DNA of 54,361 bases. It comes from Antribacter soli (lineage in GTDB: Bacteria; Actinomycetota; Actinomycetes; Actinomycetales; Cellulomonadaceae). Each line of letters begins with the position of its first letter. The stretch's first letter is position 1. Below the pieces are notes generated by a model that was given only the letters and a program-made list of their open reading frames with translations, was not told the origin of the DNA and did not search any database. This document shows, piece by piece, positions 39,975 through 48,584 of the stretch. Location: positions 1 through 54,361 of the forward strand of contig NZ_JAKGSG010000064.1 in NCBI RefSeq assembly GCF_021568775.1, given 5' to 3'. The translations under genes and the position numbers were made by a program.

Positions 39975-40988
39975 GTGCGTCGCCGAATGTCGATGACCGT
40001 GGCCGCCGCGATGGCGGCGATGACCTTCGTGCTGGCCGGCTGTGCCAGCTCCTACCAGGCGCCGACCGCTCCGCTCGCCCCCGGCGAGACCGCCGCGGCC
40101 GCCGAGGCCGACGAGGGCCGGGAGAACCTCACCCCGATCACGGTCGGCGTGCTTCCCATCGTCGACGTCGCCCCGCTCTACCTCGGCGTGGAGAAGGGGA
40201 TCTTCGAGGATCACGGGATCGACCTCACGATCGACGTGGCGGCCAACGGCGGCGACATCATCAACAACGTGCTCTCGCGGCGGTGGCAGTTCGGCTTCTC
40301 CAACGTGCTGTCGATCGTCAGCGCCGGGACCTCGACCGGGAACATCAAGGTGGTTGCCGCCGGGAACTATTCGAGCGGCGACCCGGCCAAGGACTTCGGC
40401 GCGATCGTCGTCCCCGCGACCTCCAGCATCCAGGACGTCGGTGACCTCGCGGGCAAGAAGGTCGCCGTCAACGCGAAGCAGGGCCTCCTCGAGGCTACGG
40501 TCCGCCGCGTCGTGGACGCCGGCGGCGGCAATTCCGGGACGCTCAGCTTCGAGCCCATGGGCTTCGGCGCCATGCCCGACGCCCTCACGGCCGGTACCGT
40601 CGACGCGGCCTTCATCGTCGAGCCGCTGCTGTCGGTCGCCAAGGCGCAGGGCGCCCGGGAGCTGCCGAACAGCTCGTTCGGCACCGTCGACCCGAACCTC
40701 ATGATCGCGGCCTACTTCGCGTCCAACGACCTGACGGTGACCGACCCCGAGATCGTCGAGCAGTTCGCCGACGCCATGAACGAGTCGCTGGGGATGGCCT
40801 CGCGGGACCCGGAGGCGGCCCGCGCGGTGCTCGACAGCTACACGAAGATCGACGCGGAGGTGAAGGCGGCCATGACGCTGCCGAAGTGGTCGCCGGTGAT
40901 CTCCAAGGACTCTGCCGTGCTCCTGAGCGGGCTCGCCGGTACCTACTTCCAGATGAAGATCAATCCGGACCTCAGCTTCCCTTCTTGA
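39975..40988 (+). CDS. SsuA/NMT1-type solute-binding lipoprotein 1
   Basis: A 337-residue periplasmic-type binding protein. The lipoprotein signal ends LAGC (Cys about residue 23). The mature protein starts with ITVGVLPIVDVAPLYLGVEKGIFEDHG, the pattern of the NMT1/SsuA (sulfonate, nitrate, aromatic or pyrimidine) family. It is about 45-50% similar by eye to its tandem neighbour at 41338 through LAGKKVAVNA, PMGFG and VDAAFIVEP. GTG 39975 has AGAAGGAG upstream. It is separated from the second binding-protein gene by 349 bases. The ligand cannot be read from sequence. Confidence 0.9.
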   Translation: MRRRMSMTVAAAMAAMTFVLAGCASSYQAPTAPLAPGETAAAAEADEGRENLTPITVGVLPIVDVAPLYLGVEKGIFEDHGIDLTIDVAANGGDIINNVLSRRWQFGFSNVLSIVSAGTSTGNIKVVAAGNYSSGDPAKDFGAIVVPATSSIQDVGDLAGKKVAVNAKQGLLEATVRRVVDAGGGNSGTLSFEPMGFGAMPDALTAGTVDAAFIVEPLLSVAKAQGARELPNSSFGTVDPNLMIAAYFASNDLTVTDPEIVEQFADAMNESLGMASRDPEAARAVLDSYTKIDAEVKAAMTLPKWSPVISKDSAVLLSGLAGTYFQMKINPDLSFPS

Positions 40989-41337
40989 TCCACCCCTGAT
41001 CCACGCCGCGGCGGCGTCGCCCGGGTTCTCGGCCGGTGGCCGGAGACCGGTGCGACGCCGTCGTCGTCTCCGGGACATGTTTCGGTGCTAGCGATATGCG
41101 CACTTTCACCCGGCCTATACCTTGATTCGGGCAAAAGTCGCGAAACGGTTACGGATCGTGCCCGACGTCACACGTGACGTTGACCCGAGGGTTCTCCAGT
41201 CGCTACGTTCTCTCTCGGCACATCCGTTCGCAGAGCGAATGGCCTTCGGTGGCCGATCCGGGTAAGACCGCGGTCCGTCTCGAAGGCGCTGCGGACCCGG
41301 CCGAATTCGGCAGATCACCTCCAGAAGGAGTCCTTTC
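40989..41337. other. Intergenic region with second importer promoter
   Basis: No gene in these 349 bases. The promoter TTGACC (41180-41185), 18-base spacer, TACGTT (41204-41209) and the overlapping palindrome lie at 41165-41209. A leader of about 125 bases follows with short hairpins (for example TTCGC-AGA-GCGAA near 41228) before the second binding-protein start. Confidence 0.7.
41165..41209 (+). promoter_or_regulatory. Promoter and palindrome of the second solute-binding-protein gene
   Basis: TTGACC (41180-41185), 18 bases, TACGTT (41204-41209). The palindrome ACGTCAC-AC-GTGACGT (41165-41180) ends on the first base of the -35. This mirrors the promoter at 39806-39848, though the palindrome bases differ. 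Confidence 0.65.
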
Positions 41338-42339
41338 GTGCGACACGCGAAGTCGTTCACGCTGGCTACGGCCGCCGTGGCCCTGACGTTCACCCTTGCC
41401 GCGTGCGGCAGCGAGGCACCCGTTCTCGAAGACCCGTCCGCGTCGCCGTCGGACGAGGCCACGGAGCTGGACGGCCTCACCCAGATCACGGTCGGCGTGC
41501 TGCCGATCGTCGACGTCGCCCCCCTCTACCTCGGTGTCGAGGAGGGCATCTTCGAGGAGCACGGCCTCGAGGTCGAGATCGTCAAGGCCGAGTCCGGCCC
41601 CGCGCTCGTCCCCGGCGTCACCTCCGGCGAGTTCGACTTCGGTTTCTCGAACGCCACCTCCCTCCTGCTCGCGCAGGCCGGCGGCAACGAGCTCCAGATC
41701 GTCGCGCCGGGCAACTTCGCCAACGCCGACGCGGCGAGCGACTTCAGCAGCCTCGTCGTGCCCGCGGGCTCGGCGATCGCCTCGGTCACGGACCTGGCCG
41801 GCAAGAAGGTGGCCGTCAACGCGCCGAAGAGCCTCCTCCAGGCGACGATCTCCAGCCAGGCCGAGGCCGCAGGCGTCGACCCGGCGACGATCGAGTTCGT
41901 GCCGATGGGCTTCGGCGAGATGCCGGCCGCCCTGGCGGGCGGCGCCGTCGACGCGGCGTTCGTCGTCGAGCCGTTCCTCACCATCACGAAGCAGGCCGGC
42001 GCCACGCCGCTCGACGTCGCGTTCGCGTCGCTCGACCCGGAGCTCATGGTCGCCGGCTACTTCACGACCGACGCCTACGCGACGGAGAGCCCCGAGGTCG
42101 TCGAGGCGTTCGTCGCGGCGATGACCGAGTCGCTCGAGCTCGCCCAGGGCGACTCCGACACGGTGCGCGAGGCCCTCGACCTCTACACGGAGATCGACCC
42201 CGCGGTGAAGTCCGAGATGACGCTGCCGACGTGGCTGCCCGAGGTCTCGGAGGACTCCCTCGAGCTGCAGGCGGAGCTCGCCCAGAAGTACGGCTTCAGC
42301 GAGGGTGCCGAGCTCGACCCCAGCGGTCTGCTCCCGTGA
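41338..42339 (+). CDS. SsuA/NMT1-type solute-binding lipoprotein 2
   Basis: A 333-residue paralog of the product at 39975. The lipoprotein signal ends LAAC, and the mature chain has ITVGVLPIVDVAPLYLGVEEGIFEEHG. GTG 41338 has AGAAGGAGTCC upstream, the same ribosome-site sequence as its paralog. It overlaps the first permease by four bases, so it is the one physically coupled to the transporter operon, while the first binding protein is monocistronic or read through a long gap. Confidence 0.9.
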   Translation: MRHAKSFTLATAAVALTFTLAACGSEAPVLEDPSASPSDEATELDGLTQITVGVLPIVDVAPLYLGVEEGIFEEHGLEVEIVKAESGPALVPGVTSGEFDFGFSNATSLLLAQAGGNELQIVAPGNFANADAASDFSSLVVPAGSAIASVTDLAGKKVAVNAPKSLLQATISSQAEAAGVDPATIEFVPMGFGEMPAALAGGAVDAAFVVEPFLTITKQAGATPLDVAFASLDPELMVAGYFTTDAYATESPEVVEAFVAAMTESLELAQGDSDTVREALDLYTEIDPAVKSEMTLPTWLPEVSEDSLELQAELAQKYGFSEGAELDPSGLLP

Positions 42340-43127
42340 CCACTCGCACCACCTTCCGCGTCCCCGGCTGGGCCCTTGGCCTGGCCGGGGTCGCGGTGCT
42401 CCTGCTCGTCCTGCAGGTCCTGCCTGTCGCGGGCGTCGTCGACCGGCGCTTCCTGCCGCCGGCGACGGAGATGTTCCAGGCGCTGTCCTCGTGGTTCGTG
42501 TCGCCGCAGTTCTGGACCGCCCTCGGGCAGACGCTCACGACCTGGATCACCGGTCTCGCGATCGCCTTCGTCGCGGGTACTGTCCTCGGGATCCTCATCG
42601 GCGAGATCCCGGGCCTGCGCGCTCTGACGGCCTCGACCATCGAGTTCCTGCGCCCCGTGCCCTCGGTGGCCCTGGTCCCGCTCGTCGTCATCCTGTACGG
42701 CCCGACGATGCAGTCGACGCTCATCCTGGTCGTCTACGCCAGCATCTGGCAGGTGCTCCTGCAGGTCCTGGCCGGGGTCGGCAGCGTCGACCCCGTCGCC
42801 GACGACACGGCGCGCTCCTACCGGTTCGGGCTGCTGACCCGGATCCGCACGGTCACGCTGCCGTCGTCCCTGCCGTACGTCATCACGGGCCTCCGCCTGG
42901 CCGCGACCGTCGCGCTCATCCTGACCCTCACGGGCGAGCTGCTGATCGGCACGCCCGGCCTCGGGAGCCTGCTCCTCATCGCCCGCGCCTCCGGCCAGTA
43001 CGCGCTGATCTACGGGCTGGTGCTCGTGGCCGGCGCGCTCGGGCTCGCCGTGAACCTGGTGTTCCGCCAGATCGAGCGGTGGACCCTGTTCTGGCACCCG
43101 TCGATCCGCGGGGAGGTCGCCGCATGA
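42336..43127 (+). CDS. ABC transporter permease 1
   Basis: A 263-residue inner-membrane permease of the SsuC type with five or six helices. The EAA loop is visible: GSVDPVADDTARSYRFGLLTRIRTVTLPSSLPYVITGLRLA (positions about 150-190). GTG 42336 overlaps the second binding-protein gene. The upstream extension of the frame lies within that gene. Confidence 0.9.
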   Translation: MTTRTTFRVPGWALGLAGVAVLLLVLQVLPVAGVVDRRFLPPATEMFQALSSWFVSPQFWTALGQTLTTWITGLAIAFVAGTVLGILIGEIPGLRALTASTIEFLRPVPSVALVPLVVILYGPTMQSTLILVVYASIWQVLLQVLAGVGSVDPVADDTARSYRFGLLTRIRTVTLPSSLPYVITGLRLAATVALILTLTGELLIGTPGLGSLLLIARASGQYALIYGLVLVAGALGLAVNLVFRQIERWTLFWHPSIRGEVAA

Positions 43128-43957
43128 GCGCCTCCACGCCTGCCGCCCGCGTGCTCCGCGCAGCGGGCCTCGGTCTCTGGAAGGCCGTCCTGTTCGTCCT
43201 GCTCCCGGCGGTCCTGGTCACCATCTGGTGGTTCGCCAGCGCCGGCAGCACGGACCCGCAGGTCCCGGCCCTCTCCGTCGTCCTCGAGAAGTTCTCCACC
43301 GTCTGGTTCACGGAACCGTTCTCGCAGAGCCTGTTCGTCAAGGCGGTCGTCCCCAGCGTGACCCGCCTCCTGATCGGGTTCGGGATCGCTCTCGTCCTCG
43401 GCGTCGTCCTCGGCGTCCTCATCGGCACCTTCCGCCCGCTGCGTGACTTCCTCGAGCCGGCGCTCGAGTTCTTCCGCGCCATCCCACCGCCCATCCTGGC
43501 GCCGATCCTCATGCTGTTCCTCGGGATCGACCACGCCCTGAAGATCGCGATCATCGCCGTCGGCGCGGTCTGGCCGATCCTGCTCAACACGATCGAGGGC
43601 GTCCGTGGCATCGACCCGGTGCTCAAGGACACGGCGCAGGCCTACCGGCTCGGACCGGCACGGCGCCTGTTCGCGCTGACCCTGCCCGGTGCAGGCCCGC
43701 AGATCTTCACGGGTGCCCGGCAGGCGCTCTCGATCGCCATGATCCTCATGGTGATCGGCGAGATGTTCGCCGCGTTCGACGGGATCGGCAGCGCGATCGC
43801 CACCTTCCAGGCGACGTTCGCGACCGCCTCCATGTGGAGCGCCGTCCTGATCCTCGGCAGCATCGGAGTGGTGCTCGCCCTGCTCTTCGGCGCGGTCGAG
43901 CGCGTCGTCCTCAAGTGGTACCGCGGGTACCTGCGAACCCAGCGTGGAGGTGCCTGA
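43124..43957 (+). CDS. ABC transporter permease 2
   Basis: A 277-residue permease of the same family as permease 1, with helices around residues 18-40, 90-115, 140-160, 215-245, and the EAA loop GIDPVLKDTAQAYRLGPARRLFALTLPGAGPQI. Two different permeases suggest a heterodimeric channel. ATG 43124 overlaps permease 1 by four bases. Confidence 0.9.
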   Translation: MSASTPAARVLRAAGLGLWKAVLFVLLPAVLVTIWWFASAGSTDPQVPALSVVLEKFSTVWFTEPFSQSLFVKAVVPSVTRLLIGFGIALVLGVVLGVLIGTFRPLRDFLEPALEFFRAIPPPILAPILMLFLGIDHALKIAIIAVGAVWPILLNTIEGVRGIDPVLKDTAQAYRLGPARRLFALTLPGAGPQIFTGARQALSIAMILMVIGEMFAAFDGIGSAIATFQATFATASMWSAVLILGSIGVVLALLFGAVERVVLKWYRGYLRTQRGGA

Positions 43958-44928
43958 TGGCCGGCAAGACTCACGGAGCGGATCTCTCGGTACGCAACGT
44001 CCGCAAGGTCTACACGGGACGTGGAGCGGCCGTGGAGGCCATCCAGGACCTGAGCTTTGACGTGAAGGCGGGCGAGCTCGTCTGCGTCGTCGGGCCCTCG
44101 GGCGCCGGCAAGACGACGCTCCTGCGGATCCTGGCCGGCCTGCTGGGCTCGACCAGCGGTGAGGTGGCGCTCGGTGGCGACCTCGTCAAGGGTCCGCCGC
44201 CCGGCATGGCTGTGGTGCTCCAGGAGTACGGCCGGTCGCTGTTCCCCTGGATGACGGTGGCGAAGAACATCGAGCTGCCGCTCAAGGAGAAGGGTGTGCC
44301 GAAGGCGGAGCGCAAGCGCCTCGTCCAGGAGGCGCTCGACGCGGTCAGCCTGGCCGACGCCGGCAGGTCCTACCCGTGGCAGCTCTCCGGCGGCATGCAG
44401 CAGCGCGTGGCGATCGCCCGTGCGGTCGCGTACGAGCCGCAGGTGCTCCTCATGGACGAGCCGTTCGCGGCGGTCGACGCCCAGACGCGGCTCGAGCTCG
44501 AGGACCTGGTGCGTGCGCTGTGGCAGCGGCTCGGCGTCACGGTCGTGTTCGTGACGCACGACATCGACGAGGCGGTGTACCTCGGTGAGCATGTCTTCGT
44601 GCTCTCCAACCGTCCGACGATCCTCCTGGAGAAGGTCACCATCGACCTCGGTGCGAACCGCGACCAGGTCGCGACGCGCACCCACCCCGAGTTCGGGCGC
44701 CTGCGCAACCACGTGTACGAGCTGGTGCAGCATGCCAAGAAGGGGGCGCGTTCTCTCGACGAGGCGGGGCTCGCCCCGGCGTGGCTGCCTGCGAACGGGG
44801 AGACGACGGTCCGGCAGCGGGAGCTGATCACGGCGCAGGCGCTGGCCGCCCCCGTCGTGGACGCGACCGCGGACGTCGACGACGCACCGGTCGACGATGC
44901 GGAGCAGGCGGGTTCGGCCGAGGCGTGA
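43957..44928 (+). CDS. ABC transporter ATPase
   Basis: A 323-residue SsuB-like ATPase: Walker A GPSGAGKT (about residue 47), signature LSGGMQQR, Walker B VLLMDEP, and an H-loop THDIDEA. It carries a C-terminal extension of about 60 residues beyond the usual core, ending in an Asp/Ala-rich tail. ATG 43957 overlaps the permease 2 stop by one base. It completes the binding-protein, permease, permease, ATPase operon. The hairpins at 44933-45003 end the transcript. Confidence 0.92.
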   Translation: MAGKTHGADLSVRNVRKVYTGRGAAVEAIQDLSFDVKAGELVCVVGPSGAGKTTLLRILAGLLGSTSGEVALGGDLVKGPPPGMAVVLQEYGRSLFPWMTVAKNIELPLKEKGVPKAERKRLVQEALDAVSLADAGRSYPWQLSGGMQQRVAIARAVAYEPQVLLMDEPFAAVDAQTRLELEDLVRALWQRLGVTVVFVTHDIDEAVYLGEHVFVLSNRPTILLEKVTIDLGANRDQVATRTHPEFGRLRNHVYELVQHAKKGARSLDEAGLAPAWLPANGETTVRQRELITAQALAAPVVDATADVDDAPVDDAEQAGSAEA

Positions 44929-44932
44929 CGTC

Positions 44933-45003
44933 GCGGCGGCGCCCGCGGGCCGCCGCCGCTCGTGGAGGCCGACGGGCCGGGGTGAGCATCTCGCCCCGGC
45001 CCG
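44933..45003 (+). terminator. Two stacked GC-rich hairpins after the importer operon
   Basis: GCGGCGGC...GCCGCCGC with inner GCCC/GGGC (44933-44959) and a second hairpin with arms 44973-44986 and 44990-45003 (14 pairs, one G-U type wobble). Neither has a T-run. They lie between the importer operon and pcaR and probably separate transcription units. Confidence 0.65.
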
Positions 45004-45104
45004 CGCTGCACCGGGCCAGGGGACGCGTCACGATCGGGAGGGCTTCCACGCGCGGGACGCTGACCATTCCGACATAGTTCGGGCAGAGAGCGAAAGGGGC
45101 ATGC

Positions 45105-45929
45105 GTGCGAGCAACGGTCCGATCCGACCAGCCAGACGTCGACGGAGACCTGGTCCGAGGCGGTGAGTTCGTCCAGTCGCTGGAGCGCGGGCTGTCCGTG
45201 ATCCGGGCGTTCGGGGCCGAGCGTCCGGCCCTCACGCTGAGCGAGGTGGCCCGCGTCACGGGCCTGAGCCGGGCGGCGGCCCGGCGGTTCCTGCACACCC
45301 TCGTGGAGCTGGGCTACATGGGCACCGACGGCCGCCAGTTCCACCTGCGGCCGCGCGTGCTCGAGCTCGGCTACGCGTACCTGTCGAGCCTTGGCCTGTC
45401 AGAGGTGGCGCAGCCGCACCTGGAGGCACTCTCCCTGGAGGTGGGCGAGTCGTCGTCGGTGGCGGTTCTGGACCAGGCCGACATCGTTTATGTGGCGCGC
45501 TTCGCCACCCACCGGATCATGACGACCACGATCCGCGTGGGGACGCGGTTCCCGGCGCACGTCACGTCCCTGGGGCGCGCGATGCTGGCGTTCATGGACG
45601 CCGCGGAGGCTGACGCGATCCTGGCGGACGTGGAGTGGACGCCGCTGACCCCGCACACGATCACCGACCCGGACGAGCTGCGGGCCGAGCTCGCGACGGT
45701 GCGAGCCCAGGGCTGGGCGTTCGTGGACCAGGAGCTGGAGGAGGGCTTGCGGTCCCTCGCGATGCCGCTGCGCGACGGGTCCGGCGAGGTTGTCGCCGCC
45801 GTCAACGTCTCCGTGCCGGTCCGCCGGGGACCGATCGACGAGGTGGTGGGGCAGCTGCTGCCGGCGCTGAAGCGGGCGGCGAGGGAGATCGAGGCCGATC
45901 TGGCCCGGATCGGCGGCTTCCCGCGGTGA
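45105..45929 (+). CDS. pcaR: IclR-family regulator of the beta-ketoadipate pathway (PcaR-like)
   Basis: A 274-residue IclR regulator. The winged helix (ALTLSEVARVTGLSRAAARRFLHTLVELGY) is followed by an IclR ligand domain (VGTRFPAHVTSLGRAMLAF, DQELEEGLRSLAMPLRDGSGEVVAAVNVS). These resemble PcaR/PobR/PcaU proteins, and it is the first gene before a pca operon. GTG 45105 is chosen because GAAAGGGG precedes it; the ATG at 45101 is out of frame. Known relatives sense beta-ketoadipate or protocatechuate. Confidence 0.88.
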   Translation: MRATVRSDQPDVDGDLVRGGEFVQSLERGLSVIRAFGAERPALTLSEVARVTGLSRAAARRFLHTLVELGYMGTDGRQFHLRPRVLELGYAYLSSLGLSEVAQPHLEALSLEVGESSSVAVLDQADIVYVARFATHRIMTTTIRVGTRFPAHVTSLGRAMLAFMDAAEADAILADVEWTPLTPHTITDPDELRAELATVRAQGWAFVDQELEEGLRSLAMPLRDGSGEVVAAVNVSVPVRRGPIDEVVGQLLPALKRAAREIEADLARIGGFPR

Positions 45930-46003
45930 TATCGTGTTGTGCGCATCACGGACCCATGTTCGAGATGCGAACAACCGACGGCAGCACTGACGGGATGAAT
46001 GCG

Positions 46004-47203
46004 ATGACGCAGCTGAGGCAGGCGTTCGTCTACGACGCGGTCCGGACGCCTTTCGGGCGCTACGGCGGGGCCCTCGCGGGCGTGCGTCCGGACGATCTCG
46101 CGGCGTTCGTGGTCGGGGAGCAGGTGCGCCGGGTGCCGGGGCTCGACCCCGCCGTGATCGACGACGTGATCCTCGGCAACGCGAACGGCGCGGGCGAGGA
46201 GAACCGGGACGTGGCCCGCATGGCGGTGCTGCTCGCTGGCCTGCCGGTCAGCGTCCCCGGCGTCACCGTGAACCGCCTGTGCGGGTCCTCGCTCGAGGCC
46301 GCGGTGCACGCGGCGCGGGCCGTCCAGTCCGGCGACGCGGACGTGATCCTCGCGGGCGGGGTGGAGTCCATGAGCCGCGCCCCGTACGTCATGCTCAAGC
46401 CGGAGAAGGCGTTCCCGGCCGGCAACGCCGAGCTGGTGTCCACCACCCTCGGCTGGCGTCTGGTCAACGAGCGCATGGAGCCGGACTGGACGGTCTCGCT
46501 CGGCGAGGCCACCGAGCGCCTGCGTGAGAAGTACGGCGTCTCGCGCGAGCGGCAGGACGAGTTCGCGCTGAGGAGCCACCGCCTGGCGGCCCGCGCCTGG
46601 GACGAGGGCCGCTACGACGACCTGGTCACGCCGTACCCGGGCGCCGAGCTCGCGCGCGACGAGTCCGTCCGCGCCGACACCACCGCGGAGCGGCTCGCCG
46701 CGCTGAAGACGTCCTTCCGCAAGGACGGCACCATCACCGCGGGCAACGCCTCGCCGCTCAACGACGGCGCCTCCGCCGCGCTGATCGGCTCGGAGGCGGC
46801 GGCCGCCCAGATCGGCATGGACCCGCTCGCCCGCATCGCGGGGCGGGCCGCCGTCGCGAACGAGCCGCAGTACTTCGGCTACGCCCCGGTCGAGGCCGTG
46901 GACCGCGCCCTGGAGCGCAGCGGCATCACGTGGGACGACGTCGCCGCCGTCGAGCTCAACGAGGCGTTCGCCGCCCAGTCGCTCGCGTGCGTGGACGCGT
47001 GGGGCGTCGACCTGGACATCGTCAACGCGTGGGGCGGGGCCACGGCGCTCGGGCACCCGTTGGGCGCCTCCGGCACCCGCGTCCTCGGCACGCTCGCCCG
47101 CCGCCTCCAGGCGACGGGCGACCGGTGGGGCGTGGCCGCGATCTGCATCGGTGTCGGCCAGGGCCTCGCCGTCGTGCTGGAGAACGCAGGAGCGACCCGG
47201 TGA
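46004..47203 (+). CDS. pcaF: 3-Oxoadipyl-CoA thiolase
   Basis: A 399-residue thiolase. The acyl-accepting cysteine lies in NRLCGSSLEA and the C-terminal base cysteine in CIGVGQG; GHPLGASGTR is the thiolase signature. It converts 3-oxoadipyl-CoA to succinyl-CoA and acetyl-CoA. ATG 46004 (MTQLRQAF) gives the usual start; the longer frame reaches back into pcaR. No good ribosome site is obvious. Confidence 0.93.
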   Translation: MTQLRQAFVYDAVRTPFGRYGGALAGVRPDDLAAFVVGEQVRRVPGLDPAVIDDVILGNANGAGEENRDVARMAVLLAGLPVSVPGVTVNRLCGSSLEAAVHAARAVQSGDADVILAGGVESMSRAPYVMLKPEKAFPAGNAELVSTTLGWRLVNERMEPDWTVSLGEATERLREKYGVSRERQDEFALRSHRLAARAWDEGRYDDLVTPYPGAELARDESVRADTTAERLAALKTSFRKDGTITAGNASPLNDGASAALIGSEAAAAQIGMDPLARIAGRAAVANEPQYFGYAPVEAVDRALERSGITWDDVAAVELNEAFAAQSLACVDAWGVDLDIVNAWGGATALGHPLGASGTRVLGTLARRLQATGDRWGVAAICIGVGQGLAVVLENAGATR

Positions 47204-47916
47204 CCCGGATCAGCGAGACCGCGCTCGAGGCCCTGGGCGAGATCCCGGACGGTTCCACGGTCATGATCGGCGGCTTCGGCTCGGCAGGGCAGCCGGTGGA
47301 GCTGATCGACGCCCTCGTAGAGGCGGGCCCGACGGGTCTCACGGTGGTGAGCAACAACGCGGGCAACGGCGACCTCGGCCTCGCGCACCTCGTCGAGCTG
47401 GGCCGCATCCGCAAGATCGTCTGCTCGTTCCCGCGCCAGGCCGACTCGTGGCACTTCGACGCGAAGTACCGCGCGGGCGAGATCGAGCTCGAGCTGGTGC
47501 CGCAGGGCAACCTTGCCGAGCGGATCCGCGCCGCGGGCGCGGGCATCGGCGCGTTCTACACGCCCACCGGCTACGGCACGCCGCTGGCGGAGGGCAAGGA
47601 GACCCGGGAGATCGACGGGAAGAACTACGTGCTCGAGTACCCGATCCACGCGGACGTCGCCCTGGTCAAGGCGCACCGTGCCGACACCGCCGGCAACCTC
47701 GTCTACCGCAAGACGGCCCGCAACTTCGGCCCGATCATGGCCGCCGCCGCGCGCCGCACCGTGGTGCAGGTGAGCGAGGTCGTCCCGGCGGGCTCGATCG
47801 ACCCGGAGGCCGTCGTCACGCCCGGCATCTACGTGGACACCGTCGTCGCCGTCGGCGGGTCCACCGCGCTGCGGCAGGGCACGGGAGAGGCGACCTGGCA
47901 GGAGGTGGCGGGATGA
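47200..47916 (+). CDS. pcaI: 3-Oxoadipate CoA-transferase subunit A
   Basis: A 238-residue CoA-transferase alpha subunit: VMIGGFGSAGQPVELIDAL, SNNAGNGDLGLAHLVELG, GAFYTPTGYGTPLAEGKE. It pairs with PcaJ to activate 3-oxoadipate with succinyl-CoA. GTG 47200 overlaps the pcaF stop by four bases. Confidence 0.93.
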   Translation: MTRISETALEALGEIPDGSTVMIGGFGSAGQPVELIDALVEAGPTGLTVVSNNAGNGDLGLAHLVELGRIRKIVCSFPRQADSWHFDAKYRAGEIELELVPQGNLAERIRAAGAGIGAFYTPTGYGTPLAEGKETREIDGKNYVLEYPIHADVALVKAHRADTAGNLVYRKTARNFGPIMAAAARRTVVQVSEVVPAGSIDPEAVVTPGIYVDTVVAVGGSTALRQGTGEATWQEVAG

Positions 47917-48584
47917 CCGCCGTCGGGCAGCACCTGAGCAAGGACCAGCTGGCCGCGCGCGTCGCGCGCGACATCCCCGCGGGTGCGTACGTGAACCTGG
48001 GCATCGGCCTGCCGACGCTCGTCTCCGACCACCTGCCCGCGGGGCGCGGCATCACCCTCCACACGGAGAACGGGATGCTCGGCATGGGTCCGGCGGCGAC
48101 CGGCGCCGACGTCGACCCCGACCTCGTCAACGCCGGGAAGGTCCCCGTGACCGAGCTGTCGGGCGCCTCCTACTTCCACCAGGCGGATTCCTTCGCCATG
48201 ATGCGTGGCGGGCACATCGACGTGTGCGTCCTCGGCGCCTTCGAGGTGTCGGTCTCGGGCGACCTGGCGAACTGGTCCACGGGCGCTCCCGACGCCATCC
48301 CCGCCGTCGGCGGGGCCATGGACCTCGCGGTGGGCGCACGGGACACCTGGGTGATGATGAACCTCCTCACCAAGGGCGGCGCGCCCAAGCTCGTGGAGCG
48401 CTGTGCACTCCCGCTCACGGGGGTCGCGTGCGTGTCGCGGGTCTACAGCGACCTGGCGGTCGTCGACGTGGGGCCCGACGCCGGGCCGGGACAGCACCTC
48501 GCCAGGGTGGTGGAGACGTTCGGCGTGACGCACGCCGAGCTGGAGGACCTGCTCGGGCTGGAGCTCGGTCGGGCTGACGGATGA
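47913..48584 (+). CDS. pcaJ: 3-Oxoadipate CoA-transferase subunit B
   Basis: A 223-residue CoA-transferase beta subunit: VNLGIGLPTLVSDHLP, HTENGMLGMG with the catalytic glutamate, and GGHIDVCVLGAFEVS. ATG 47913 overlaps pcaI by four bases. Confidence 0.94.
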   Translation: MTAVGQHLSKDQLAARVARDIPAGAYVNLGIGLPTLVSDHLPAGRGITLHTENGMLGMGPAATGADVDPDLVNAGKVPVTELSGASYFHQADSFAMMRGGHIDVCVLGAFEVSVSGDLANWSTGAPDAIPAVGGAMDLAVGARDTWVMMNLLTKGGAPKLVERCALPLTGVACVSRVYSDLAVVDVGPDAGPGQHLARVVETFGVTHAELEDLLGLELGRADG

